A stretch of DNA of 64,000 nt from Streptomyces sp. SID8352 (lineage in GTDB: Bacteria; Actinomycetota; Actinomycetes; Streptomycetales; Streptomycetaceae), in contig NZ_WWGX01000078.1 in the NCBI RefSeq assembly GCF_009862265.1, forward strand, positions 65,173 through 129,172, written 5' to 3'. This document shows, one piece after another, positions 25,750 to 33,560 of the stretch. Position 1 is the stretch's first letter. Every line of letters starts with the position of its first letter. The position numbers and the translations under genes are program-made. A model generated the notes under the pieces. It saw only the letters and a list, made by a program, of their open reading frames with translations, searched no databases and was not told where the DNA came from.

Positions 25750-26121
25750 TCAGCGGCTCTCCAGCCGTACGTGCAGCTCGCGCTCCTGGTCCCCCGAGGC
25801 CGTGCTCAGGTCGCGCACGGTGAACAGGGAGTCCAGGGTGACGCGCAGCCGCTCGACGGCCCAGTAGCCGCCCTGCGCGTCGGCCTCCACGGAGGCCCCC
25901 AGCGGGGCCGGGCCGCCCTCCCCGGCCCGTCCGGCGGCGACGTCGAAGGTGCCGAGCCAGACGGTCGGGCGGACGGCGTCGTACCGGCGGGTCTCGTCGC
26001 CGGTGTGCCGGTCGGACGGGAAGCGGGCGCACAGGGCGTCGAAGACGGCCCGCGCGTCCTCCTCGGTGCATCCGCTCAGCTCCACCGAGACGGACTCCGG
26101 GTGCGGTCGCTCGGCATCCAT
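25750..26121 (-). CDS. Hypothetical 123-aa protein
   Basis: A small soluble protein of 123 residues, mixed alpha/beta by composition, opening ESVSVELSGCTEEDARAVF and closing with alternating hydrophobic strands (WAVERLRVTLDSLFTVRDL). The ribosome site GGAGAGGAG lies eight bases before ATG 26121, supporting a real gene. I do not recognise a family. It is divergent from the second SpoIIE phosphatase. Confidence 0.65.
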   Translation of the reverse strand: MDAERPHPESVSVELSGCTEEDARAVFDALCARFPSDRHTGDETRRYDAVRPTVWLGTFDVAAGRAGEGGPAPLGASVEADAQGGYWAVERLRVTLDSLFTVRDLSTASGDQERELHVRLESR

Positions 26122-26459
26122 GGTGATCGCTCCTCTCCTGGGCCGGTCACGGCACCGCCGCGCCGGCCGCGCGGCACGCGCCGCCGGGGCGCGTCCCGGT
26201 CCCGGCGGGCGGGCACTGCCTCTCCCTCCAGGGAAGCACTCCCCCGGACGGAGCACTACCGGCACCCTTCCGCCGGGGCACCGCCCCCTCGCCGGACCCG
26301 CTCTCCCGGCGCCGCGCCCCCTTCCGTGGGCGGTGGCCGCCGTACGGGGTGATGCTGGACGGTGGGGCGGGAACCGCGGGTGGCCGCGTGCGAGCGCGGC
26401 GGGCGGCGGCGACCGGCGGCGCCGGGCCGCCGCGTGGAACGGCCAGGGCGGAGCGTGGG
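26122..26459. other. 338-bp divergent intergenic region
   Basis: It carries control sequences for the hypothetical gene (minus) and the SpoIIE phosphatase (plus). No frame looks coding except an in-frame extension of the phosphatase back to 26352, which is Arg/Ala-rich and probably not translated. I see no clear promoter. Confidence 0.4.
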
Positions 26460-28574
26460 ATGACTGCAGCCGGGGACACCGGGGACGGGGGCGGTGTGCC
26501 GCCGTTCGGTCCGGTGCCGGACGGCGGGCTGCCGGGCGTGCTCGGCGGGGCCCCGCTGGTGCTGGACTCCGGGGGGCGGATCGTGTTCTGGGGCCCCGGG
26601 GCCGAGGAGCTGTTCGGCCGCTCCGCCCGGGAGGCGCTGGGGCGGGCGGCCGTCCCTCTGCTGGCCCCCGAGGGGGGCACGGAGGCGGTCGCGGAACTGT
26701 TCGCGGAGACCCTGCGGACGGGCCGGAGCCGTACGGGCTCCTTCCCGGTCCGCCACGGGGACGGCGGGACGCGGCCGGTGGAGTTCCGGGTCACCCGGCT
26801 GCTGGACGAGCGGGGTGCGGCGTACGCGCTGGCACTGGCGGCCGACCGGAGCGCCCTGCGCCGCCTGGAGCGCGAGGTGGCGCTGTCGGCACAGGTGATC
26901 AGGCAGGCCCCGAACGGGCTGGCGGTGCTCGACACCTCCCTGCGGTACGTCTCGGTCAACCCGGCGCTGGAGCGGATCAACGGGCTGCCGGCCGCGGAGC
27001 ACCTGGGGCGCACGGTGCGCGAGGTGCTTCCGGGGCTGGAGACCGTGGACCTCCTGGAGGCGGCGGCCCGCCGGGTGCTGGCGGTGGGGCGGCCGGTCGT
27101 CGACCAGGCGGTGCGGGGGCGCACCCCGGCGGGCCCGGACGAGGAGCACGTCTGGTCGCTGTCCCTGTACCGGCTGGAGGCCCCGGACGGGACGGTGCTG
27201 GGCGTCGTGATCTCCGTCGAGGACATCACCGAGCGGCACCGCGCCGAGGCCGAGGCGGAGGCCGCGCGGCGGCGGCTGGCGGCGGTCGCGGAGGCGTCCT
27301 CGCGGATCGGCACCACCCTGGACCTGGAGCGCACGGCGCACGAGCTGGCGTCGGTGGCGGTGCCGGGACTGGCCGACATCGCGGCGGTGGACCTGCTGGA
27401 GCCGGTGACACGGGGGCGGCGTTCCGCGCTCCGGCCCGCCGATCCGGCGGTGATCCGGGCGCTGGCCGTCGCCGCCGAGGACGCCGGGGACGCCCTGCGG
27501 GCGGCCGACCCGCCGGGCGAGGTGGCCCGCTACGGTCCGGACCGCCTGGTCACCGAGTGCGTGCGGGCCGGGCGCCCGGTGCTCGTGTCCCGGGTGACGG
27601 ACGCGGACCTGCCCCGGATCGCCCGCTCCCCCGAGGCCGCCGGGCTGCTGGGCCGGGCGGGCGTGCACTCGTACCTGGCGGTGCCGCTGATCGCACGGGG
27701 CGAGGTGCTGGGGGCGCTGGACCTGAAGCGGATCGGCAACCCGCTGCCCTTCGGGGAGGACGACCTGCTGCTCGCCCGGGAGCTGGCCTCCCGCGCGGCC
27801 CTCCAGATCGACAACGCCCGCTGGTACCAGAACGCCCGCGAGGCCGCCCTCACCCTCCAGCGGAGCCTGCTGCCGGCCCATCCCCCGGTGACCGGCGGAC
27901 TGGAGGTGGCCTCCCGGTACCGCCCGGCCGAGGCGACGAACGAGGTCGGCGGCGACTGGTTCGACGTGATCCCGCTGGACGGCGGGCGGACGGCGCTGGT
28001 GGTGGGCGATGTGATGGGCAGCGGCATCGCGGCCGCGGCCTCGATGGGGCGGCTGCGGACCGCCACCGACACCCTGGCCGTGCTCGGCCTCGATCCGGCG
28101 CTGCTCCTGGAGCACCTGGACCGGACGGCGGCGGGCCTCGACCAGGCCATCGCCACCTGTGTCTACGCCGTGCACGATCCGCACACCCGGACCTGCCGGA
28201 TCGCCAGCGCCGGGCATCCGCCACCGGTGCGGCTGCGCGCCGGGCGGGAGCCGGAGCTGCTGGACCTGCCGACCGGGGTGCCGCTGGGCGTGGGCGGGGT
28301 CGCCTTCTCCGCCGTCACCGTCGACCTGGAGCCCGGCGACCGGCTGGTGCTCTACACCGACGGCCTGGTGGAGACCCGGCGGCACTCGCTGGACGAGCGG
28401 CTGGGGACGCTGCTGAGTCTGCTCGGCGGCCCCGACCGGCCGCTGGAGGAGCTGTGCGACCTGCTGCTGGACGCCCTGCGCGAGTCGCACACCGCCGACG
28501 ACGTCGCCCTGCTGATCGCCCGTGCGACGCCCCCGTCCGTCGGCGGACCCCCGGCCGCCCCCGGACACCGATGA
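26460..28574 (+). CDS. PAS-PAS-GAF-SpoIIE serine phosphatase
   Basis: A 704-residue cytoplasmic sensor phosphatase. Two PAS domains (about 20-125, with the remnant LDSGGRIVFWGPGAEELFG, and about 140-255, with VLDTSLRYVSVNPALERING) are followed by GAF (about 275-450) and a PP2C-type SpoIIE domain (about 470-690; GGDWFDVIPL near 497 and GDVMGSGIAAA). It lacks the C-terminal HATPase domain of the paralogue at 6749-8800, so it is a dedicated phosphatase in an STAS partner-switching pathway. ATG at 26460 fits GGAGCGTGGG upstream. No sigma-factor gene is adjacent. Confidence 0.9.
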   Translation: MTAAGDTGDGGGVPPFGPVPDGGLPGVLGGAPLVLDSGGRIVFWGPGAEELFGRSAREALGRAAVPLLAPEGGTEAVAELFAETLRTGRSRTGSFPVRHGDGGTRPVEFRVTRLLDERGAAYALALAADRSALRRLEREVALSAQVIRQAPNGLAVLDTSLRYVSVNPALERINGLPAAEHLGRTVREVLPGLETVDLLEAAARRVLAVGRPVVDQAVRGRTPAGPDEEHVWSLSLYRLEAPDGTVLGVVISVEDITERHRAEAEAEAARRRLAAVAEASSRIGTTLDLERTAHELASVAVPGLADIAAVDLLEPVTRGRRSALRPADPAVIRALAVAAEDAGDALRAADPPGEVARYGPDRLVTECVRAGRPVLVSRVTDADLPRIARSPEAAGLLGRAGVHSYLAVPLIARGEVLGALDLKRIGNPLPFGEDDLLLARELASRAALQIDNARWYQNAREAALTLQRSLLPAHPPVTGGLEVASRYRPAEATNEVGGDWFDVIPLDGGRTALVVGDVMGSGIAAAASMGRLRTATDTLAVLGLDPALLLEHLDRTAAGLDQAIATCVYAVHDPHTRTCRIASAGHPPPVRLRAGREPELLDLPTGVPLGVGGVAFSAVTVDLEPGDRLVLYTDGLVETRRHSLDERLGTLLSLLGGPDRPLEELCDLLLDALRESHTADDVALLIARATPPSVGGPPAAPGHR

Positions 28575-28974
28575 CGACGTGGGCACCGCGGTCCGGGTCG
28601 GTGCCGAGCCGGACGGCCGGACGGCCACGCACGGGTGACGGCGGCGAGAACCGTCGGCATCCGGTGCTCGCCGGTCCCGACGAGGAGGCGCCCGCCGTGG
28701 GCGTGCCGGCGCGGGGCCCCGGCGGCGACCCGGCGCGGCACGTCGAAGCCGTCCGCGCCGCCGTCGAACGCGGTCAGCGGCTCGTGGTCGCGGGCCCCGG
28801 CGGGCAGCGGGGCGACCCCGGTGGCAGGCAGCGGGGCGACCCCGGCGGTGGGCACGTGGGGGACGCCGGCCGCGAGGACGTCGATCCGGCCGCGCGGTGG
28901 CGCACCCCGCGCACGGCCGGGTTTCCCGGGCGCGGTGCGGGGCACTTCTCCGGCGCGACCGCGAGGAGGCCGAG
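28575..28974. other. 400-bp gene-free stretch
   Basis: An ATG at 28571 overlaps the phosphatase stop (ATGA), but the frame is Gly/Pro/Arg-rich and runs out of phase into the next gene, so I do not call it. A direct repeat of about 20 bp built on gcagcggggcgaccccgg lies near 28800-28850. GAGGAGG near 28962 is the ribosome site of the next gene. Confidence 0.45.
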
Positions 28975-29559
28975 ATGCGAACCGGGGTGTGCGTCCGGCG
29001 GCGCCACCGCAATCCGCTGCTGCGCCGTTCGGACATCGTCGAGACGTGGACGGCGCTGGTCGTCGCCGTCCTGCTGGTCGTGGGGGCACCGCTGCTGGGC
29101 ACCGTGGCGGCGGTGCGCTCCGACGGGCACGCGCGCGCCGTCGCGGCGGAGCAGCGGGCCGAGCGGCACCGGGTCGGCGCGCTCGTGACCGGGCGGGCCT
29201 CCGAGGCTCCCGCGTCGTCGGAGGACGGCGGACGGCAGTCCTTCCGCGCCACGGTCCGCTGGACGGCGCGGAACGGCACGACGCGCGACGCGACGGCCCG
29301 GGTCCCGGCGGACACGCGCGCCGGTGACACCGTCGGCATCTGGGTGGACTCGCGGGACCGGAGGGTGCCGCCACCGGCCGGTGACACCGAGATCCTGGAA
29401 CACACCGTCACCGTCGGCGCGTTCACCACGCTGGGCACGGCGCTCGTGGTGGTCGCCGGACACCGGGCGGTGCGCGGGGCGGCGATGCGGCGGCGGCTGG
29501 CCGAGTGGGACCGCGCGTGGGCCCGCACCGAGCCCCGCTGGACCCACCGCCGCACCTGA
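28975..29559 (+). CDS. Rv1733c-family membrane protein
   Basis: A 194-residue protein with the family layout: N-terminal NPLLRRSDIVETWTALVVA leading into a first membrane helix (about 25-48), an extracytoplasmic beta-rich middle (RATVRWTARNGTTRDATARV) and a second helix near 148-165, ending in WDRAWARTEPRWTHR. In mycobacteria the prototype belongs to the dormancy (DosR) regulon; Streptomyces has many copies of unknown function. GAGGAGG sits six bases before ATG 28975. Confidence 0.85.
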   Translation: MRTGVCVRRRHRNPLLRRSDIVETWTALVVAVLLVVGAPLLGTVAAVRSDGHARAVAAEQRAERHRVGALVTGRASEAPASSEDGGRQSFRATVRWTARNGTTRDATARVPADTRAGDTVGIWVDSRDRRVPPPAGDTEILEHTVTVGAFTTLGTALVVVAGHRAVRGAAMRRRLAEWDRAWARTEPRWTHRRT

Positions 29560-29596
29560 CGGACGGCGGGCGGCACGCCCGAACGGGACACGGGGT

Positions 29597-29645
29597 CGGC
29601 AGACGGCAGACGGCAGACGGCAGACGGCAGACGGCAGACGGCAGG
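29597..29645. repeat. 7-bp simple tandem repeat, seven copies
   Basis: Six perfect head-to-tail copies of cggcaga and one imperfect copy. It lies 38 bp past the Rv1733c-type gene in a 336-bp gap (29560-29895) that otherwise holds only the upstream region of the esterase gene. The unit length is not divisible by three. Confidence 0.95.
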
Positions 29646-29895
29646 ACGCTTCCGCTCCGGCGGATTCAGGACACCTCGGGCCCGCCGGGGAACCCGCGGT
29701 CCCACCCCTCCGGATTCACGGCGTCCCTCCGACCCGGGGCCGGACGGCGGATTCACCGAGGTGACGGGCCGGACGGCCCTGGCCTCCCCTTCGGCCGCTC
29801 CCGTACCGTGTGCTCACCCGTTCGACCGGGCCCGCGGCCCCCGCCGGGCCCGCGGGGGCGGTCCCCACCGGTTCCCGGCGACAAAGGCGGTCTCG

Positions 29896-30864
29896 ATGGC
29901 CCTGTTCGACCTTCCGCTGGACGAGTTGCGCGCCTGGCGCAGCACCTCCACCGAGCCCGAGGACTTCGACGCGTTCTGGGACGGCACCCTGCGGGAAGCG
30001 CGGCAGCACGACCTCGACGCCCGGTTCGAGCCGGTCGACACCGGGCTGTCCACGGTGCGGGTGTACGACGTGACGTTCGCCGGGTTCGGCGGCCATCCGG
30101 TCCGGGGCTGGCTGCTCCTGCCGGCCTCGGCGCGGGAACCGCTGCCGCTGGTCGTGGAGTTCGTCGGCTACGGGGGCGGGCGGGGCCTGCCGCACGAGCA
30201 CCTGCTGTGGGCGTCCACGGGCCGGGCCCACTTCGTGATGGACACCCGCGGCCAGGGCAGCGCCTGGGGCGGCGGGGGCGGCACCCCGGACCCGCAGGGC
30301 GGCGGACCGGCGTACCCGGGGTTCATGACCCGCGGCATCGACGCCCCGGAGAACTACTACTACCGCCGGGTGTTCACCGACGCGGTGCGCGCCGTCGAGG
30401 CGGCCCGCGCCCACCCGCTGACCGACGCGTCCCGCACGGTCGCCCTCGGCAACAGCCAGGGCGGCGGCATCACGCTCGCGGTCGGCGCGCTGGTGCCGGA
30501 TCTGGTGGCGGTGGCGCCGGACGTGCCGTTCCTGTGCGACTTCCCCCGCGCGACCACCCTCACCGACCGGCACCCCTACCGCGAGATCGGCCTGTACCTG
30601 AGGACGCACCGGAGCCGCGCGGCGGACGCCCTGCGCACCCTGTCGTACTTCGACGGGGTGCACTTCGCGGCGCGCGGCCGGGTGCCGGCCCTGTTCTCGA
30701 CGGGGCTGGAGGACGAGACCTGTCCGCCGTCGACCGTGTTCGCGGCGTTCAACGCGTGGGCGCACCGGGACAAGGCGATCGAGGTGTACGAGTTCAACGA
30801 CCACGAGGGCGGGGGCCCGTACCAGGAGACCGTCCGGATGCGGTGGCTGGACGGCCGCGCCTGA
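29896..30864 (+). CDS. Acetylxylan esterase / cephalosporin-C deacetylase family
   Basis: A 322-residue cytoplasmic alpha/beta hydrolase of the AXE1 (CE7) family, which deacetylates xylo-oligosaccharides and also cephalosporin C. The signature RGQG (118-121), nucleophile Ser187 in GNSQGGG, Asp273 in GLEDETCPPS and His303 in NDHEGGG are all present, and length equals the CE7 norm of about 320. ATG at 29896 is used; there is no signal peptide. A GntR-type regulator follows 286 bp downstream, which may govern sugar-ester use, but the link is not proved. Confidence 0.9.
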   Translation: MALFDLPLDELRAWRSTSTEPEDFDAFWDGTLREARQHDLDARFEPVDTGLSTVRVYDVTFAGFGGHPVRGWLLLPASAREPLPLVVEFVGYGGGRGLPHEHLLWASTGRAHFVMDTRGQGSAWGGGGGTPDPQGGGPAYPGFMTRGIDAPENYYYRRVFTDAVRAVEAARAHPLTDASRTVALGNSQGGGITLAVGALVPDLVAVAPDVPFLCDFPRATTLTDRHPYREIGLYLRTHRSRAADALRTLSYFDGVHFAARGRVPALFSTGLEDETCPPSTVFAAFNAWAHRDKAIEVYEFNDHEGGGPYQETVRMRWLDGRA

Positions 30865-31071
30865 GGCCGCGCGGTCCAGGGCCGCGGGAGCCCGGCCCGG
30901 CGGCCCCGGCCGGTCCGGCCCGTCCGCGGCGCGGCGGGTGGACGGCGCGGTGGACGGCGGACCGGAAGCGGTGGCCGGGGTTCACCCGGAACGCCGCCGT
31001 CCGCGGGCAGGGGCACCCCCGGCACGGGGCGCCAGTACGGTTTCGGCCAGATCACCGGGGCACCCTTCCCT

Positions 31072-31087
31072 AGTGGTTTAGACCAAT
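31072..31087 (+). promoter_or_regulatory. HutC/DasR-type operator upstream of the GntR gene
   Basis: AGTGGTTTAGACCAAT matches 14 of 16 bases of the DasR site AGTGGTCTAGACCACT and contains the GT-N-TA-N-AC core of the HutC subfamily. It lies 64 bp before the GntR start codon. TACCGT at about 31121-31126 is a possible -10 box. Confidence 0.7.
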
Positions 31088-31150
31088 GGTAATTCTGGTG
31101 GCGCATCGAGCCCGCGCGGCTACCGTACGTGACCAACAGGAGGGCGCGGC

Positions 31151-31915
31151 ATGGCCCGCTCCACTTCGCAGGACGCTCGCTCCACCCCGCACGACCGCTC
31201 CGACACCGGGGCGGAACCCCTGTACTGGCGGATCGCCGTGCGGCTGCTCGGCGAACTGCACGACGGTACCGTCCCGCCGGGCGGCCGGCTGCCGGGTGAG
31301 CGGAGACTGGCCGAAACCTTCGGGGTCAGCCGGGAGACCGTCCGGCAGGCGCTGGAGGTGCTGCGCCGGGACGGACTCGTCGCCACCGACCGGCGGGGCA
31401 GCCATGTCACCCTCCCCGGGCCGCCCGCCCAGAGCCCGTCGTCCCTCGCCTTCCCGGTGGGTGCCCGCGGGGCGCAGTCCGCCGCGGTCGACCGGGCCAC
31501 GGTCGTCTGGGAGGCACCGCCGCCGGAGCACGCGCGGGCCCTCGGACTGGCCCCGGACCGGCCCACCCTGGTGCACCGGTACACCTCCACCTCCGCCGAC
31601 GGCAGCGGACGGCGGACGGCTCTGACATCGTTCTCCCCGGTGGCGCTCGCCGAGGTCGCCGAGCTGGCCCGCTACCGCGACCGCGCCGACGGGGCCGCCG
31701 CGGCCCAACTGCGCAGGGCCTACGACTGGATGCGGCGGGCGGGCCTGACGCTGCACCACCGGGACGTCATCACCCCGCTCGCGGACACCCCGGCGGTCCG
31801 GGTCCTGCGCCGGGTGCACGACCAGTACGCCCGCCCCCTGGAGGTCACCGACCTGCTGGTGGACACCCACCGGGAAGCGCTGGTCTACGAGTTCACCCTG
31901 CCGGCCGCGGGCTGA
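31151..31915 (+). CDS. GntR-family regulator, HutC (UTRA) subfamily
   Basis: A 254-residue regulator. A winged helix (about residues 22-90; LPGERRLAETFGVSRETVRQALEVL is split here as GERRLAETFGVSRETVRQAL) is followed by a UTRA ligand-binding domain (about 105-250). Length and layout are typical of HutC members, which sense sugars, amino acids or amino-sugar phosphates. AGGAGGG precedes ATG 31151. A HutC-type operator 64 bp upstream suggests autoregulation. It is not the DasR orthologue: apart from the fold the sequences differ. Its 3' end overlaps the convergent methyltransferase by 23 bp. Confidence 0.92.
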   Translation: MARSTSQDARSTPHDRSDTGAEPLYWRIAVRLLGELHDGTVPPGGRLPGERRLAETFGVSRETVRQALEVLRRDGLVATDRRGSHVTLPGPPAQSPSSLAFPVGARGAQSAAVDRATVVWEAPPPEHARALGLAPDRPTLVHRYTSTSADGSGRRTALTSFSPVALAEVAELARYRDRADGAAAAQLRRAYDWMRRAGLTLHHRDVITPLADTPAVRVLRRVHDQYARPLEVTDLLVDTHREALVYEFTLPAAG

Positions 31916-32648
31916 CCCGGCCGCCGGAGAGCCTGCGGGCCACCACCAGCCGGACGCGCGGGCTGCCGTCCGGCCGGTGTCCGAAGGAGGGCAGGTCACG
32001 CAGGCCGACCCGGAACCCGGCACGCGCCAACTCCCTTCCGGCGAGGCCGAGTCGGAAGGTCCGGTAGTACATCACGAACGGCGGGCGCCACACCGCGTTG
32101 CGGACCCGCATCGCGGCGTCGAAGCCCAGCAGGGACCAGTACGCCCGCGAGCCCGGCCGGGGAGGGGCGACGACGGGGAAGGCGAAGCAGCCACCGGGCC
32201 GCAGCGCGGCGCGCACCCCGGCGAACAGGCCCGGCAGTTCCCTCGGCAGGAAGTGGCCGAACGCGCCGAAGGTCACCACGAGGTCGAAGGCCGAGCGGAA
32301 CGGCAGGGCGCGGGCGTCCGCGCGCACCCAGGACACCTCCGGCCCTCCGGGCACGATCCGCCCCCGCGCCACGGCGAGCATCCCGGCGCTGAAGTCGGTG
32401 CCCGTCACCCGGTCCCGGCAGACCCGGGCGAGGACGTCCACGCCCGCGCCCGTGCCGCAGCACAGGTCGAGGCCGCTGCCGAACGGCCCCATCGGCTCCA
32501 GGGCCGAGGCGACGGCGTCGAGCAGCGGGCCCGGGGTGCGGTAGGGGGTGCGGTCGAACTTGGGGGCGAGCAGGTCGTAGCCGTGCTCGACCGACGACAG
32601 TGCCTGGACGGCGAGTTCGCGCAGGGTGGGACCTTCGGGGCTGAACAC
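31893..32648 (-). CDS. Class I SAM-dependent methyltransferase
   Basis: A 251-residue Rossmann methyltransferase (Methyltransf_11/25 type). Motif I is GLDLCCGTGAGVDVLARVC near residues 58-76, then TDFSAGMLAVARG, DARALPF and LRPGGCFAF. The acceptor is unknown. The GTG start at 32648 has GACGGA immediately before it and AGG eight bases upstream; that AGG belongs to the end of the MITE at 32657-32826. The 3' end overlaps the GntR gene tail-to-tail by 23 bp, unusual in this otherwise tidy region. Confidence 0.85.
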   Translation of the reverse strand: MFSPEGPTLRELAVQALSSVEHGYDLLAPKFDRTPYRTPGPLLDAVASALEPMGPFGSGLDLCCGTGAGVDVLARVCRDRVTGTDFSAGMLAVARGRIVPGGPEVSWVRADARALPFRSAFDLVVTFGAFGHFLPRELPGLFAGVRAALRPGGCFAFPVVAPPRPGSRAYWSLLGFDAAMRVRNAVWRPPFVMYYRTFRLGLAGRELARAGFRVGLRDLPSFGHRPDGSPRVRLVVARRLSGGRVSPRPAG

Positions 32649-32656
32649 TCCGTCAG

Positions 32657-32826
32657 CCTAAGGGCTGTCCCGCAATCCTCGGTGAATCAGCGCGCGGCGT
32701 CAGATGCGGTGCATCGCAAGGCGGAGGGCCGTCCTCATACTGGGCGCATTCGGGCGATCCGGCAACGCGGCGAGGCGCCGCAGCTGTCGTCGTGCGCACG
32801 CCGGGGATTACGGGTCAGCCCTTAGG
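32657..32826. mobile_element. 170-bp MITE-like element with 22-bp terminal inverted repeats
   Basis: The left end (32657-32678, beginning CCTAAGGGCTGTCCCGC) and right end (32805-32826, ending GGGTCAGCCCTTAGG) are inverted repeats matching at 20 of 22 positions. There is no coding capacity. GGGCTGTCCCG-type ends are typical of IS5-like elements in Streptomyces, and I recall near-identical non-coding elements in other Streptomyces genomes, so this is probably a non-autonomous derivative. It sits eight bases from the methyltransferase start codon. No target-site duplication is clear. Confidence 0.8.
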
Positions 32827-32885
32827 GGGCGCCGGAGCGCGGGACCGGACGCCGTGTCAGGTGCCCGGTTCCGGTCGGCCACGGG

Positions 32886-32903
32886 GTGTCCCGTACGGGA
32901 CAC
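32886..32903. promoter_or_regulatory. 18-bp perfect palindrome, orphan operator candidate
   Basis: GTGTCCCGTACGGGACAC reads identically on both strands. It lies 60 bp beyond the MITE in the 912-bp divergent gap (32649-33560) between the methyltransferase and rho. Close by, at about 32931-32975, acgggcgtc-type motifs recur every 11-12 bp. Apart from this, the MITE, a 19-bp repeat and the rho promoter, the gap shows nothing. Confidence 0.6.
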
Positions 32904-33057
32904 GTCTTCCGGGCACAGCGACGGGCGCACGCGGGCGTCATACGGGGCGTCACACGGGCGTCTTGACGGGGTGACACCGCCGGGGCCGCGGCGCCGGTGA
33001 CGGACCGGCGCGCGGCGGACGCGTGAGGGACGCAGGGCGCGGGCGACGCGGGGGCCG

Positions 33058-33095
33058 CGCGGCGGGTGTGCGACAGCGCGGCGGGTGTGCGACAG
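33058..33095. repeat. 19-bp tandem duplication
   Basis: Two perfect copies of cgcggcgggtgtgcgacag lie head to tail upstream of the rho promoter. Confidence 0.9.
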
Positions 33096-33279
33096 CGCGC
33101 CGGGGCGCGTCCGCCCGGAGGAGGGTGCGGGGCGGGCCGGCGCGGTCGGACCGGGAAGGGGGGCGGGGTGGGCGAGGTCCGGGACGGGTCCCGGGGTGTC
33201 AACGGGAGCGGTGGCCGGGCTCCGGAGACGGACGCCGGGGCGCGGATGTGGAGGTCAGGGCCGGGAATCCGGTGCCCCC

Positions 33280-33309
33280 TTGCCACCGAATCGCTCCACG
33301 ATGTAGGGT
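33280..33309 (+). promoter_or_regulatory. Predicted promoter of the short rho gene
   Basis: TTGCCA (33280-33285) and TAGGGT (33304-33309) are spaced by 18 bp, a good housekeeping-type promoter. The implied untranslated leader is about 245 nt, long enough for autoregulation. Confidence 0.55.
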
Positions 33310-33560
33310 GCGGCCAGCATCTGTGGACGCCCGCAATGGGCGCCGATGTCGTCTCTGCTTCGGTTCCGCGCCCCGCCCGCCTCCCGGGCTCGGCGCATCC
33401 GCTGTCTTCGTACCACCACCTCGTGAGCCGGCCCTTCGCCAGGCCCGGGGTGCTGTTCCCGCCGCCCGGGCGTGCCCACGGCCCCTCGGCGCGGACTTCC
33501 CCCTTCCCTTCCTGCCGTGTGCCCGCGGCGCTCGCGCCCCGCGTCCCGAAAGGACCGCGC

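Noticed and set aside
28571..28974. A frame whose ATG overlaps the phosphatase stop, with a motif like AVERGQRLVVAGP.
   Set aside because: Gly/Pro/Arg composition, no recognisable fold, and it runs out of phase into the well-supported Rv1733c-type gene.
31151..31915. The GntR gene as dasR itself.
   Set aside because: It shares only the fold and length; the DasR helix and effector-domain sequence I know is different, and no amino-sugar transport or nag genes are adjacent.
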